A DNA stretch of 64,000 nucleotides from Rhodococcus triatomae BKS 15-14 (GCA_000341795.1 AODO01000012.1:186001-250000), one strand, 5' to 3'; positions 1 through 8,518 are shown, counted from the stretch's first letter. Notes: generated from the sequence alone by a model not told the origin. Made by a program: numbers and translations.

Positions 1-212
1 CCGGCCCCACCCGGCTCGGCGCCGCCAGCGCGGCCTGGAACATCAGCTACGACGCGGGAACGGGCGCCGGTGCGCTCGCGCTCGGTGTCGTGGCGGGAGC
101 CGCCGGGTACACCGCGGTGTTCGTCGTCTCGGCCGTCGCGATCGCCGTCGTGATCCCGACGGCGTTGGTGGTTCCGGCCATCGGCCGGTCGGCCGATAGA
201 GTTGAACCATGA
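1..212 (+). CDS. MFS transporter, C-terminal fragment (5' end outside window)
   Basis: Reading from base 3, the frame gives about 69 residues ending in the TGA at 210-212. The fragment has two hydrophobic Ala/Val/Gly-rich stretches (around residues 20-36 and 41-62) split by a short loop containing Gly-Tyr, as in the last helices of a major facilitator permease. The C-terminus is short, polar and charged (RSADRVEP). Its stop overlaps the hisH start (ATGA), suggesting co-transcription within the his cluster. The family call rests only on the tail, so the substrate cannot be named. Confidence 0.6.
   Translation, partial: GPTRLGAASAAWNISYDAGTGAGALALGVVAGAAGYTAVFVVSAVAIAVVIPTALVVPAIGRSADRVEP
197..202 (+). 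promoter_or_regulatory. -10 box of a probable leaderless hisH promoter
   Basis: TAGAGT fits the actinobacterial -10 consensus TAnnnT. It ends six bases before the hisH ATG, so a transcript starting about 7 bases downstream would begin at the start codon. No Shine-Dalgarno sequence lies in between. No convincing -35 was seen. Confidence 0.4.
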
Positions 213-838
213 CCTCCGTCGCCCTCCTCGATTACGGTTCCGGGAACCTGCACTCCGCGCAGCGGGCGCTCGCACGTGTCGGCGCCGACGTCACCGTCAC
301 CGCCGACCCCGACGTCGCACTCGCCGCAGACGGTCTCGTCGTCCCCGGCGTCGGTGCGTTCGCGGCCTGCATGGAGGGCCTGAAGGCGGTTCGGGGTGAG
401 CGGATCATCGGCAAGCGACTCGCCGGCGGGCGTCCCGTCCTCGGCATCTGTGTCGGCATGCAGATCCTGTTCGAACGCGGCGTCGAGCACGGCGTCGAAG
501 CCGACGGCTGCGGCGAATGGCCGGGCACCGTGGAACTGTTGCAGGCCGACGTGCTGCCGCACATGGGATGGAACACGCTGCAGGCACCCGAGGACAGCGT
601 CCTGTTCGCCGGGCTCGACGCCGACACCCGCTTCTACTTCGTCCACTCCTACGCCGCCCAGAAGTGGGAGCTCGCGGACGACGATCTGATCGCGCCCGCC
701 AAGCTGACGTGGGCCGACCACGGTGGCCCGTTTCTCGCCGCCGTCGAGAACGGACCGCTGTCCGCCACCCAGTTCCACCCCGAGAAATCCGGGGACGCGG
801 GTGCGGCGCTGCTGGAGAACTGGGTCCGCAGCCTGTGA
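209..838 (+). CDS. hisH: Imidazole glycerol phosphate synthase, glutamine amidotransferase subunit HisH
   Basis: HisH hydrolyses glutamine and passes ammonia to HisF, which makes imidazole glycerol phosphate and AICAR in histidine synthesis. The 209-residue protein is a normal full-length class I amidotransferase. It has the N-terminal [11 protein letters not shown] motif, the oxyanion-strand motif VPGVGAF, the nucleophile Cys81 in GICVGMQ, and the His190-x-Glu192 pair in FHPEKSG. The ATG overlaps the stop of the upstream transporter. Its own stop overlaps the GTG of the next membrane protein gene, and hisF lies three genes further on, so the two subunits are probably made from one transcript. 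Confidence 0.97.
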   Translation: MTSVALLDYGSGNLHSAQRALARVGADVTVTADPDVALAADGLVVPGVGAFAACMEGLKAVRGERIIGKRLAGGRPVLGICVGMQILFERGVEHGVEADGCGEWPGTVELLQADVLPHMGWNTLQAPEDSVLFAGLDADTRFYFVHSYAAQKWELADDDLIAPAKLTWADHGGPFLAAVENGPLSATQFHPEKSGDAGAALLENWVRSL

Positions 839-1110
839 GCGGGCAGCGCGGGAACCTGTCGTTCGCGACTCTCGCGCTGGCCTCGCTCGGCGCCGCGACG
901 GCGGTGCTGGTCCTCACCACAATCGTGATCGCCCTCCTCGAACCGGGTCCGGTGCCCGGCCTGATCATCGGGCTCGGCGGGGTCGTGGGCGCGATCGCCG
1001 CGATGGGTGTCGTCTCGACCAGGATGTCGCGTCGGGCCTTCGGCGACTCGTCCGGCACCTCCCGTCGGCGCGAGGCCGGCACGGACCCGGAGACCGGCGC
1101 ATCGTCGTGA
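835..1110 (+). CDS. Small membrane protein between hisH and hisA
   Basis: A 91-residue protein starting at GTG 835, which overlaps the hisH stop by four bases (GTGA). It has two predicted transmembrane helices (about residues 11-30 and 35-58) followed by a basic, Ser/Arg-rich cytoplasmic tail. No catalytic motif is visible. The translational coupling to hisH and the position before hisA argue that it is a real operon member. I do not know a function, and nothing in the sequence ties it chemically to histidine synthesis. Confidence 0.75.
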   Translation: MSGQRGNLSFATLALASLGAATAVLVLTTIVIALLEPGPVPGLIIGLGGVVGAIAAMGVVSTRMSRRAFGDSSGTSRRREAGTDPETGASS

Positions 1111-1115
1111 CGCAG

Positions 1116-1121
1116 TAGTCT
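1116..1121 (+). promoter_or_regulatory. -10 box of a probable leaderless hisA promoter
   Basis: TAGTCT fits TAnnnT and ends eight bases before the hisA GTG at 1130. This would give an internal promoter with a leaderless transcript. Confidence 0.35.
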
Positions 1122-1129
1122 TCACGCAC

Positions 1130-1864
1130 GTGAGCCTGGTCCTTTTGCCTGCGGTAGATGTCGTCGACGGTCAAGCTGTTCGCCTCGTTCAGGGAGAGGC
1201 AGGCAGCGAGACCAACTACGGCTCGCCACGTGATGCCGCCCTCTCCTGGCAGAACGCCGGTGCCGAGTGGGTCCACCTGGTCGACCTCGACGCCGCGTTC
1301 GGACGCGGCTCCAACCGCGACATGCTCGCCGGCGTCATCGGCGAGCTCGACGTCAAGGTCGAACTGTCCGGCGGCATCCGCGACGACGCGTCCCTCGAGG
1401 CCGCCCTCGCCACCGGCTGTGCCCGCGTCAACCTCGGCACCGCGGCCATCGAGAACCCCGAGTGGTGCGCGAGCGCCATCGCCCGGTTCGGCGACAAGAT
1501 CGCCGTCGGTCTCGACGTCCGGAACGTCGACGGTAGTTACCAGCTCCGTGGCCGCGGCTGGGTCACCGAGGGCGGCGACCTCTTCGACACCCTCGCCCGC
1601 CTCGACCGCGACGGGTGCGCGCGCTACGTCGTCACCGACGTCTCCAAGGACGGCACCCTCACCGGACCCAACCTCGAGCTCCTGCGCGAGGTGTGTGCCG
1701 CGACCGACGCTCCCGTCGTCGCCTCCGGAGGCATCTCCGTGTTGCAGGACGTCGTCGACATCGCGGGCCTGTCCGGCCTGGGCGTCGAGGGCGCGATCAT
1801 CGGCAAGGCCCTGTACGCCGGTCGCTTCACGTTGCCCGAGGCCCTCGCCGCGGTCTCCCGCTAG
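1130..1864 (+). CDS. priA: Bifunctional phosphoribosyl isomerase PriA (HisA/TrpF)
   Basis: A (beta-alpha)8 isomerase of 244 residues. HisA activity isomerises ProFAR in histidine synthesis; in actinobacteria the same enzyme also does the TrpF step of tryptophan synthesis. Visible residues are Asp10 and Asp129 (general acid/base pair), Arg18, Arg142 and Trp144. Allowing for a one-residue numbering shift, these correspond to the PriA residues Arg19, Arg143 and Trp145 used to switch between substrates. The GTG start gives the expected N-terminus LVLLPAVDV. No trpF occurs among the trp genes in this window, which fits the dual role. Confidence 0.95.
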   Translation: MSLVLLPAVDVVDGQAVRLVQGEAGSETNYGSPRDAALSWQNAGAEWVHLVDLDAAFGRGSNRDMLAGVIGELDVKVELSGGIRDDASLEAALATGCARVNLGTAAIENPEWCASAIARFGDKIAVGLDVRNVDGSYQLRGRGWVTEGGDLFDTLARLDRDGCARYVVTDVSKDGTLTGPNLELLREVCAATDAPVVASGGISVLQDVVDIAGLSGLGVEGAIIGKALYAGRFTLPEALAAVSR

Positions 1865-1867
1865 TCT
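1862..1867 (+). promoter_or_regulatory. -10 box of a probable leaderless impA promoter
   Basis: TAGTCT begins at the hisA stop codon and ends six bases before the impA ATG. The spacing is the same as at hisH. Confidence 0.35.
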
Positions 1868-1873
1868 CGCCGT

Positions 1874-2707
1874 ATGACGGACCCACACGAGTTGCTCGCG
1901 GTGGCCGGGGGTGTGCTCGACGGGGCGGTGGAGTCCTTTCGCGCCGGGATCGGTGCACCGAGCGCGGTGGCCAAGGGGCCGAAGGACTTCGCGACCGCCG
2001 TCGATCTGGAGCTGGAGAAACGGATCTCCGGTGAGCTCGTCTCCCGCACCGGAATTCCCGTGCACGGTGAGGAATTCGGCGGACCTGACCTCGACAGTGG
2101 CCTCGTGTGGGTCCTCGATCCCGTCGACGGCACCCTGAACTACTCCGCTGGTCTGCCGATGGCGGGGATCCTGCTGTCACTGCTGCGCGACGGCGAGCCG
2201 ATCCTCGGTCTGACGTGGTTGCCGATGATGAACCGGCGGTACAGCGCGACCGTGGACGGCCCGCTGTACTGCAACGGTGAGGAGCTGCCCCGGCTCCGGA
2301 CGCAGGACCTGGCGGAAACAATGGTGGGCTTCGGCGCGTTCAACCTGGACGGGCGTGGACCGATCCCGGGCGAGTACCGGGTGCGTGCGCTCGGTGAGGT
2401 GAGCAGGGTGTGTCGCAGGCTGCGGATGCACGGCTCCACCGGCGCGGACCTGGCCTTCACCGCGGCAGGTGTGCTGGGGGCGGCGGTCGTGTACGGCTAC
2501 CACGCGTGGGACAACGCGGCCGGGGTGGCGTTGGTCCGCGCCGCCGGTGGCGTCGTGACCGACCTCGCGGGCGAGCCGTGGCACCTCGGATCGCGGTCGG
2601 TGCTCGCGGCCGCGCCGGGCGTGCACCAGCAGATCTTGGACATTCTCGTCTCCCTGGGCGACCCGGGGGACTATCGGGACGGCGCAAGTCGGGAAGGAAC
2701 GACATGA
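1874..2707 (+). CDS. impA: Inositol monophosphatase family protein ImpA
   Basis: A 277-residue Mg-dependent, Li-sensitive-type phosphatase. The metal-binding motif [11 protein letters not shown] holds Asp82 and Asp85, preceded by the Glu pair in HGEEFGG. The second signature (HAWDNAAG) lies near residue 213. Its place between hisA and hisF matches the mycobacterial order hisA-impA-hisF. Family members hydrolyse myo-inositol phosphate, but some actinobacterial relatives in his operons are histidinol-phosphate phosphatases. The context makes that second role possible, so the substrate is uncertain. The stop overlaps the hisF ATG. Confidence 0.9.
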   Translation: MTDPHELLAVAGGVLDGAVESFRAGIGAPSAVAKGPKDFATAVDLELEKRISGELVSRTGIPVHGEEFGGPDLDSGLVWVLDPVDGTLNYSAGLPMAGILLSLLRDGEPILGLTWLPMMNRRYSATVDGPLYCNGEELPRLRTQDLAETMVGFGAFNLDGRGPIPGEYRVRALGEVSRVCRRLRMHGSTGADLAFTAAGVLGAAVVYGYHAWDNAAGVALVRAAGGVVTDLAGEPWHLGSRSVLAAAPGVHQQILDILVSLGDPGDYRDGASREGTT

Positions 2708-3477
2708 GTGTGGCGGTACGGGTCATCCCGTGTCTGGACGTCGACGCAGGCCGGGTGGTCAAGGGCGTCAACTTCGAGAACCTGCGGGACGCCGGTGACC
2801 CCGTGGAGTTGGCCGCCGCGTACGACGCACAGGGCGCCGACGAGCTGACCTTCCTCGACGTGACCGCGTCCAGCGGTGACCGCGGCACCATGATCGACGT
2901 CGTGACCCGCACCGCCGAGCAGGTGTTCATTCCGCTCACGGTCGGAGGCGGCGTCCGCACGGTCGACGACGTGGACCGGCTGCTGCGTGCCGGCGCGGAC
3001 AAGGTCAGCGTCAACACCGCCGCCATCGCCCGTCCGGAGGTGTTGCGCGAGATGTCGCAGCGGTTCGGCGCCCAGTGCATCGTGTTGTCCGTCGACGCGC
3101 GCACCGTCCCGGTGGGGCAGGAGCCGACGCCCTCCGGATGGGAGGTCACCACCCACGGTGGCAAACGCGGCACCGGGATCGACGCCGTCGAGTGGGCTCT
3201 GCGCGGAGCCGAACTCGGGGTGGGGGAGATCCTGCTGAACTCCATGGACGCCGACGGCACCAAGGCCGGATTCGACCTGCCGATGATCCGGGCGGTTCGC
3301 GCGGCCGTCCACGTCCCGGTGATCGCGAGCGGTGGGGCAGGCGCGGTCGAGCACTTCGCGCCCGCCGTGCAGGCCGGAGCCGACGCGGTGCTGGCCGCGA
3401 GCGTCTTCCACTTCGGAGACATGACGATCGGCGACGTCAAGTCGTCCATGCGAGCAGACGGGATCACGGTCCGATGA
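2704..3477 (+). CDS. hisF: Imidazole glycerol phosphate synthase, cyclase subunit HisF
   Basis: A 257-residue TIM barrel that uses HisH-derived ammonia to convert PRFAR to imidazole glycerol phosphate plus AICAR. The catalytic aspartates are Asp12 (IPCLDVD) and Asp131 (LSVDAR). The phosphate-binding loops TVGGGVRT and ASGGAGA are intact. ATG 2704 overlaps the impA stop (ATGA), and its own stop overlaps the hisI ATG in the same way, so translation of impA-hisF-hisI is coupled. Confidence 0.97.
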   Translation: MSVAVRVIPCLDVDAGRVVKGVNFENLRDAGDPVELAAAYDAQGADELTFLDVTASSGDRGTMIDVVTRTAEQVFIPLTVGGGVRTVDDVDRLLRAGADKVSVNTAAIARPEVLREMSQRFGAQCIVLSVDARTVPVGQEPTPSGWEVTTHGGKRGTGIDAVEWALRGAELGVGEILLNSMDADGTKAGFDLPMIRAVRAAVHVPVIASGGAGAVEHFAPAVQAGADAVLAASVFHFGDMTIGDVKSSMRADGITVR

Positions 3478-3821
3478 GCACCCTCGACCCGGCCATCGCG
3501 GCCCGGCTCAAGCGCAACGAGGCCGGGCTGTTCAGTGCCGTCGCGCAGGAACGTGCCACCGGCGACGTCCTCATGGTGGCCTGGATGGACGACGAGGCGC
3601 TCGCCCGCACACTGGAAACCCGTAAGGGAACGTACTTCTCGCGGTCCAGGAACGAGTACTGGGTCAAGGGCGAGACGTCCGGGCACACCCAGTACGTGCA
3701 CGAGGTTCGGCTCGACTGCGACGGCGACACCGTGCTGCTGATCGTCGATCAGGAGGGCGCGGCGTGCCACACCGGCACCCACACCTGCTTCGACTCCGAC
3801 CTCCTCCTCGCACGCCCCTAG
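3474..3821 (+). CDS. hisI: Phosphoribosyl-AMP cyclohydrolase HisI
   Basis: A 115-residue, HisI-only protein (no fused HisE). It opens the purine ring of PR-AMP in the third step of histidine synthesis. The zinc and magnesium ligands lie in LDCDGDT and the C-terminal block [14 protein letters not shown]. The N-terminus includes [10 protein letters not shown], typical of the family. It is the last gene of the his cluster here. Its TAG stop overlaps the first bases of a long palindromic element at 3820-3983, which may form its 3' end. Confidence 0.96.
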   Translation: MSTLDPAIAARLKRNEAGLFSAVAQERATGDVLMVAWMDDEALARTLETRKGTYFSRSRNEYWVKGETSGHTQYVHEVRLDCDGDTVLLIVDQEGAACHTGTHTCFDSDLLLARP

Positions 3822-3983
3822 GGCATCTCTCCCGATCCCCTTGTCGGCGCTCCTGGCGTTCAAGCGCCGCCCTGCTGCGTTGTCGTCGGCGCCGATACAA
3901 CCCCGGTATCGGCGTCTCCTCCGCCTTCCAGGACGACGCTTGATTCGCCAGGTGCATCCGAGAGGTATCAGGAGACACGCCCT
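3820..3983. repeat. Long imperfect palindrome, MITE-like or hairpin element
   Basis: The whole 164 bases fold on themselves. The ends are 17-base imperfect inverted repeats (3820-3836 and 3967-3983, both of the form AGGGC-T-TCTCC-GAT read inwards). An inner arm pairs CTGGCG-TTCAAGCG (3853-3866) with 3937-3951. The apex is a perfect GCCGATAC/GTATCGGC stem (3891-3898 and 3906-3913) with a 7-base loop. It sits exactly between the convergent ends of hisI and a methyltransferase gene, and its left end supplies part of the hisI stop. At the right, GCCCTG/CAGGGC (3979-3984/3990-3995) forms a further terminator-like hairpin. It could be a dispersed repeat or a bidirectional transcription end; only one copy is in the window. 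Confidence 0.7.
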
Positions 3984-3988
3984 GGACT

Positions 3989-4603
3989 TCAGGGCGCGGT
4001 GACACCGAGCGAGAGGGCGCCGAGCACCTTGGGGACGCCCTTCTCGTAGAAGGTGTCGAGGTCGTCGATCTCGAAGCCGGCATCGCGAACGAGGTCCGGT
4101 ATCTCGCGAGTGAGATGACAGCCACCGGCGATCGTCTTCTGGATCGGCTCGAGTCGACGCTGCCAACGCTGGACGTTCTCGTCCGGCGCGAGCCCGTGCT
4201 CGACGAAGTGCAGCGTGCCGCCCGGCTTGAGCACCCGGCGCAGCTCCAGCAGCGCGGCTCCGACATCGGGGATGGTGCACATGGTCCACGTCGACAGCGC
4301 ACTGTCGAAGTGGTCGTCCGGGAACGGCAGCGACTGCTCGTCGAGGCCGGACCGTTCGATCGGCACGGTCGCCGTCGCGAGCCGCGATTGCGCCAGCTTC
4401 CAGCCGAGGTCGGCCGGTTCCACGGCGGCGACGGAGTCGACGGTGCCCGGGTAGAACGGAATGTTCAGCCCGGACCCGAATCCGATCTCGACAACGCGTC
4501 CGTGCAGTCCGGAGCACGCGCTGCGGCGCAGGTGCTCCAGTGAGGACAGTCCGCACGAGACGTTGACCAGGCGCGGGACAACGTGATTGTCGTAGAACCC
4601 CAT
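3989..4603 (-). CDS. Class I SAM-dependent methyltransferase
   Basis: A 204-residue Rossmann methyltransferase of the UbiE/type-11 group. Motif I is VVEIGFGSGLNIPFY (about residues 36-50), the acidic end of beta-2 is AVEPADLG, and the post-motif LKPGGTLHFVEHG is near residue 121. The start at 4603 is set by a good AAGGAG seven bases upstream. A longer frame extends upstream but lacks a ribosome-binding site and has poor composition. It diverges from the APC permease. The substrate is unknown; some relatives methylate lipids or small phenolics. Confidence 0.88.
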   Translation of the reverse strand: MGFYDNHVVPRLVNVSCGLSSLEHLRRSACSGLHGRVVEIGFGSGLNIPFYPGTVDSVAAVEPADLGWKLAQSRLATATVPIERSGLDEQSLPFPDDHFDSALSTWTMCTIPDVGAALLELRRVLKPGGTLHFVEHGLAPDENVQRWQRRLEPIQKTIAGGCHLTREIPDLVRDAGFEIDDLDTFYEKGVPKVLGALSLGVTAP

Positions 4604-4677
4604 GTTGGTCTCCTTCGGTTGCCGGCCGGTGCCCCTGGGGCCGCGCCCTCGTCGGGCGGTGGTCGGTTCGGCGTCGA

Positions 4678-4683
4678 TACCAT
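4678..4683 (+). promoter_or_regulatory. -10 box of a probable leaderless permease promoter
   Basis: TACCAT lies eight bases before GTG 4692 with no ribosome-binding site between, the same arrangement as at hisA. Confidence 0.3.
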
Positions 4684-4691
4684 CGTCCACC

Positions 4692-5954
4692 GTGGTCACT
4701 CGTGGGGGAAGCGGAGAGCTGCGGCGAAGTCTGGGACTCCCGGACGCGGTCGTGATCGGTGTCGGCTCGATGGTCGGTGCCGGAATCTTCGTGGCGCTCG
4801 CACCGGCCGCGCGAGCGGCGGGGTCGGGTCTGCTCGTCGGTCTGGCGATCGCGGCGGTTGTCGCGTTGTGCAATGCGACGTCCTCGGCACGGCTCGCTGC
4901 GCGGTATCCGACGTCCGGCGGAACCTACGTCTACGGACGTGAGCGGCTCGGCGAGTTCTGGGGCTTCCTCGCCGGGTGGGGCTTCGTCGTGGGTAAGACG
5001 GCCTCGTGCGCCGCAATGGCTCTCACCGTCGGCGCCTACGTGTGGCCCGATCACGCGCGCGTGGTCGGCGCCGCGTCCGTGGTGGCGCTGACCGCCGTGA
5101 ACTACCGCGGAATCGGCAAGTCCGCCAAGGCGACCCGGGTGATCGTGGCACTGGTGGCGGCCGTTCTGACGGCGTTCGTGGTCGCGACCCTCGGGTCCGG
5201 TGCGGTCGGTTCCGGATCGGTGCTGATCGGATCCGATGCGACGGTGGGCGGAGTGCTTCAGGCAGCAGGGCTGCTGTTCTTCGCCTTCGCCGGGTACGCG
5301 CGCATCGCCACTCTCGGGGAAGAGGTGGTCGATCCGCAGCGAACGATTCCCCGTGCGATCGGAATCGCTCTCGCGGTCGCGCTCGGCGTGTACGCGGCGG
5401 TCGCGGTCGCCCTGCTGCTCGTCCTCGGTGCCGACGGGCTCGCGTCCTCGTCGGCACCGCTGCTCGACGCGGTCCGCGAGGCGGGCACCGACTGGCTGGT
5501 GCCGGTTGTCGTGACGGGGGCCGCGGTCGCCGCGCTCGGCTCGCTGCTGTCGTTGATCCTCGGCGTGTCACGCACGTCGTTGGCGATGGCCCGGGATCAT
5601 CGTTTGCCGCACGTCCTCGCCGAGGTGCATCCGAGGTTCGGCGTCCCCTACCGCGCAGAAATCGCCGTCGGGGTGACCGCCGTGATCCTGGTGCTGACCG
5701 TCGACGTGCGCGAGGTCATCGGGTTCTCGTCGTTCGGCGTACTCGTGTACTACGCGATCGCGAACGCCTCGGCGTGGACCCTCACCCGCGCCGAGGGGCG
5801 CCCGCCGCTGATCGTGCCCGTCGTCGGACTTGCCGGATGCCTCGTTCTCGCCGTCACCCTGCCCCTGTCGTCCGCGTTGGCCGGTGCTGGTGTGCTCGCG
5901 GTGGGCGTACTTGTGCACGGTGTCCAGACGCGGCTGCGTCGATCGGGCCGATGA
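4692..5954 (+). CDS. APC-superfamily amino acid permease
   Basis: A 420-residue integral membrane protein with about 12 hydrophobic segments. The N-terminal helix 1 motif GVGSMVGAGIFVALAPAA, with its unwound G-x-G region, is typical of the amino acid/polyamine/organocation family. So are the YPTSGGTYVYG loop after helix 2 and ARIATLGEEVVDPQRTIPRAI between helices. GTG 4692 gives a short charged N-terminus just before helix 1. It ends convergent with nhaA, with no terminator hairpin evident in the 10-base gap. The substrate is unassigned. Confidence 0.9.
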   Translation: MVTRGGSGELRRSLGLPDAVVIGVGSMVGAGIFVALAPAARAAGSGLLVGLAIAAVVALCNATSSARLAARYPTSGGTYVYGRERLGEFWGFLAGWGFVVGKTASCAAMALTVGAYVWPDHARVVGAASVVALTAVNYRGIGKSAKATRVIVALVAAVLTAFVVATLGSGAVGSGSVLIGSDATVGGVLQAAGLLFFAFAGYARIATLGEEVVDPQRTIPRAIGIALAVALGVYAAVAVALLLVLGADGLASSSAPLLDAVREAGTDWLVPVVVTGAAVAALGSLLSLILGVSRTSLAMARDHRLPHVLAEVHPRFGVPYRAEIAVGVTAVILVLTVDVREVIGFSSFGVLVYYAIANASAWTLTRAEGRPPLIVPVVGLAGCLVLAVTLPLSSALAGAGVLAVGVLVHGVQTRLRRSGR

Positions 5955-5964
5955 CCTCGCGGAC

Positions 5965-7269
5965 TCACGGATGCTGGTAGACGTCCGGGATTCCGTCGTT
6001 GTCGCTGTCGTCGGACTGTCGCTCGGACAACTCGCGATGGGCCCGGTTGCGGATTCTCAGCGCCACGGTCGCCAGCATGGCCGAGACGATGCTGCCGACC
6101 AGGACACCGACCTTGACGTGGTCGATCCGCGTCTCGTCTCCCGCGAAGGCGAGTTCGCCGATCAGCAGTGACACGGTGAATCCGATACCGCCGAGGAGGG
6201 CGACGGCGGCGACGTCGAGCCAGCGCAGTCCTTCGGACAGGCCGGTTCTGGTCACCTTCGCCGTGAGATAGCTGGCTCCGGTGATGCCGACCGCCTTGCC
6301 GATCACGAGGCCGGCGACGATGCCGATGGCAATCGGGTCGGTGAGGGTGTTCAGGAATCCGTCGATGCCGCCCACCGTCACGCCCGCGGCGAAGAACGCG
6401 AACACGGGCACCGCGAATCCCGCGGAGAACGGTCGGATCCGGTGTTCGAAGTGCTCCGCGAGTCCCGGCCCCGCATCGGGGCCACCCGCCGCGTCGCTGC
6501 GGCGGACGGGAACGGTGAGGCCGAGCGCGACTCCCGCGATGGTGGCGTGGATTCCGGACTGGTGGAGCAGTGCCCAGGTGACGACGGCGAGGGGGATGAG
6601 GATCCACCACGCCCGGACGCGCTTCTGGACGGCGAGCGCGAACAGTGCCAGCGGAATCAGTGCGAGACCGAGATAGGAGAGGTTGATCTCGTCGGTGTAG
6701 AAGACCGCGATCACGGTGATCGCGAGCAGGTCGTCGACCACTGCCAGTGTCAGCAGGAAGGTGCGAAGCGCGAGGGGCAGGTGTGAGCTGATCACCGCGA
6801 GGATGGCGACGGCGAAGGCGATGTCCGTCGCGGTCGGGATGGCCCACCCGTGGGTGGCACCGTCGCCGGCGCGGAGGGTCACTGCGACGAAGATGACCGC
6901 CGGCACCACCATCCCGCCGATCGCGGCCATGACGGGCAGTGCGGCACGTCGCGGGTCGCGGAGGTCGCCGGCGACGAACTCACGTTTGAGTTCGAGCCCC
7001 ACGACGAAGAAGAAGATCGCGAGCAGCCCGTCCGCTGCCCACAGGGACAGTGGCATGTTCAGGTGCAGGCTCGCCGGTCCGACGGTGATGTCGCTGATCC
7101 GGTAGTAGGCGTCGGACCAGGGCGAGTTCGCCCAGACCAGGGCGACGGTCGCCGCGATCAGCAGCAGAATGCCGCCGACGGTCTCCTTGCGGAGAATCGT
7201 TGCGATCCGCGAGGTTTCGGGCCAGGAGCCCGGGCTGAACAGTGGCAGGCGTGTGAATGGTCGGCTCAT
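5965..7269 (-). CDS. nhaA: Na+/H+ antiporter NhaA
   Basis: A 434-residue electrogenic sodium/proton antiporter for Na+ and pH homeostasis in the cytoplasmic membrane. It has the NhaA landmarks: ETVGGILLLIAA before helix 1, FFFVVGLELKREFV, PTATDIAFAVAIL, and the cation-binding Asp pair in LAVVDDLLAI. The start at 7269 is preceded only by a weak GGAAGA. The cytoplasmic C-terminus ends DSDNDGIPDVYQHP. This closely resembles the calcium-binding DxDxDGxxD loop of thrombospondin type 3 repeats and is not part of the E. coli NhaA fold. Confidence 0.95.
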   Translation of the reverse strand: MSRPFTRLPLFSPGSWPETSRIATILRKETVGGILLLIAATVALVWANSPWSDAYYRISDITVGPASLHLNMPLSLWAADGLLAIFFFVVGLELKREFVAGDLRDPRRAALPVMAAIGGMVVPAVIFVAVTLRAGDGATHGWAIPTATDIAFAVAILAVISSHLPLALRTFLLTLAVVDDLLAITVIAVFYTDEINLSYLGLALIPLALFALAVQKRVRAWWILIPLAVVTWALLHQSGIHATIAGVALGLTVPVRRSDAAGGPDAGPGLAEHFEHRIRPFSAGFAVPVFAFFAAGVTVGGIDGFLNTLTDPIAIGIVAGLVIGKAVGITGASYLTAKVTRTGLSEGLRWLDVAAVALLGGIGFTVSLLIGELAFAGDETRIDHVKVGVLVGSIVSAMLATVALRIRNRAHRELSERQSDDSDNDGIPDVYQHP

Positions 7270-7749
7270 GAGGTCTTCCCGTGTGACCCGCGTGACGCCG
7301 GGTGTCGGCGCACGCGGTCGAGGCGAACCGTCGTGACGGTCCCGGACAGCGGTGGTCACGGCATACACGCGATGGACCGTGCCGCCCCGTTGGGGAACGA
7401 ACCGAAAGTGGTCGACGCGCAGCCGTCAGGTGGACGACGGTGGGCAGCCGGCCATCTTTCCGTGCGCGTTGGTGCCCCACGACGTGGTGTAGCCGTTGGT
7501 TCCGCCGGGAAGCTTGTTCTCGTCGAACGTCGGTCGAGTCGGCAGGCGGAGTGCGCCGGCCCGGGTGGGACAGCGGGGCGGGAGGATCCGAGGAGACTCG
7601 TGCGGACCCCAGGGGACTCTGGTGTCGGCACTCTGCATGGTTCGACCTTACCGGCTGCCGAGCCGGGATTCGGAGACCGCCGGCTGCGCGCGGACGCCCG
7701 GCTTCGGCGCGGCGGGGTCGGACGCGCACGCTGTGGCACAGTTCCTCGT
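7270..7749. other. 480-base gap between nhaA and the tautomerase gene
   Basis: No well-supported gene fills this space. It presumably holds the nhaA promoter (leftward). One short leftward open frame (7426-7638) has a plausible ribosome-binding site and is listed separately. The rest shows no repeats, tRNA or clear hairpin. Confidence 0.5.
7426..7638 (-). CDS. Possible 70-residue hypothetical protein
   Basis: An open frame from ATG 7638, preceded by AAGG seven bases upstream, to TGA at 7426. The first half (Arg/Pro-rich) uses unusual codons for this genome. The second half has strict G/C third positions and a distinctive Gly/Asn/Thr/Trp composition (for example PGGTNGYTTSWGTN) with one Cys near the end. 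The C-terminal half therefore looks coding while the start is doubtful. I do not recognise a family. Confidence 0.35.
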   Translation of the reverse strand: MQSADTRVPWGPHESPRILPPRCPTRAGALRLPTRPTFDENKLPGGTNGYTTSWGTNAHGKMAGCPPSST

Positions 7750-7929
7750 GTGCCGATGATTCAGATCACCCAGACCCCCGGGCTCACCACCGAGCAGAAG
7801 CGCGCCGTGATCGAGGCGGTGACCGCTGCGTATGCGGAGGCCGCGGGCAAGAACCCGGACAAGGTCTGGGTCACGATCACCGAGGTTCAGGGCGAGAACT
7901 GGGGCGTGGGAGGTACTCCACTCGCCTGA
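7750..7929 (+). CDS. 4-oxalocrotonate tautomerase family protein
   Basis: A 59-residue protein of the size of a single tautomerase subunit. These enzymes use the N-terminal proline, exposed by Met removal, as catalytic base. That decides the start: GTG 7750 followed directly by CCG gives (M)PMIQITQTPGL, whereas ATG 7756 would lose the proline. Later KNPDKVWVTITEV matches the family's second half. It ends convergent with the marR-like gene with a one-base gap. The substrate is unknown. Nearby MarR and dioxygenase genes hint at aromatic catabolism, but that is only context. Confidence 0.9.
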   Translation: MPMIQITQTPGLTTEQKRAVIEAVTAAYAEAAGKNPDKVWVTITEVQGENWGVGGTPLA

Positions 7930-7930
7930 G

Positions 7931-8443
7931 TCACGCCTTGCCGGTGCCCTCGGCGATGGTCCGGTCGAGTTGGGTGACCATCGACGATCCGAGGGCGACC
8001 AGGGTTCGGACCTGCTCGTCGTCGAGTCCGTCGAAGACCAGCGCCTGCACGGTCTCGACGTGGCCGGGGGCCGTCGCGACCACCTTCGCATGACCGGCGG
8101 GGGTGAGGACGGCGTACGAGCCGCGTCCACCGACGACCGGTTCCCGGCGGACCCACCCGGCCTTCTCCATGCGGGTGACGACGTGGGACAGGCGCGACAG
8201 CGACGCGTTCGCCTCCGTCGCGAGAACGTTCAGCTGTAGGCGCCGCTTCGGCGCCTCGGACAGCACGGCGAGCACGAAGTACTCGAAATGACTGATTCCG
8301 GCGTCGCGTTGGAGCTGCGTGTCGAGGGCAGCGGGCAGTCGGGTGCACAGTGCGACGAGTTCCCGCCATGCCCGCTGCTGCTCGTCGGTGAGCCAGCGCG
8401 TCGGACGGTCGTCGCCGGGTCGAGCCTTCTCTGACGCCGCCAT
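7931..8443 (-). CDS. MarR family transcriptional regulator
   Basis: A 170-residue winged-helix protein. An N-terminal dimerisation region is followed by the MarR DNA-binding core: FEYFVLAVLSEAP, LNVLATEANASLSRLSHVVTRMEKAGWV (recognition helix) and the wing RGSYAVLTPAGHA. It is divergent from a class III dioxygenase gene. The 79-base region between them carries a clear dyad (8483-8518), so it probably represses both genes, with an aromatic or phenolic ligand as a reasonable guess. Confidence 0.92.
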   Translation of the reverse strand: MAASEKARPGDDRPTRWLTDEQQRAWRELVALCTRLPAALDTQLQRDAGISHFEYFVLAVLSEAPKRRLQLNVLATEANASLSRLSHVVTRMEKAGWVRREPVVGGRGSYAVLTPAGHAKVVATAPGHVETVQALVFDGLDDEQVRTLVALGSSMVTQLDRTIAEGTGKA

Positions 8444-8482
8444 CGGGCACCCCCTGGGAATACTTGTCGAATCCGCTCGTTG

Positions 8483-8518
8483 ACTCCTATAGTAGTTGAA
8501 GCTTCAACCTATAGGAGT
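8483..8518. promoter_or_regulatory. Dyad operator between marR-like and dioxygenase genes
   Basis: A perfect 14-base palindrome, GTTGAAGCTTCAAC (8495-8508), is nested between perfect 10-base outer arms ACTCCTATAG (8483-8492) and CTATAGGAGT (8509-8518). The outer pair is off-centre by one base. The right arm contains the AGGAG ribosome-binding site of the dioxygenase gene, so a bound protein or an RNA hairpin could block translation initiation as well as transcription. It is the obvious binding site for the adjacent MarR protein. Confidence 0.7.

Noticed and set aside
2457-5054. An 865-codon open frame on the minus strand across hisF, hisI and the palindrome
   Set aside because: It is antisense to well-identified his genes, has Arg/Pro/Ser-rich low-complexity content and results from the lack of stops in G+C-rich DNA.
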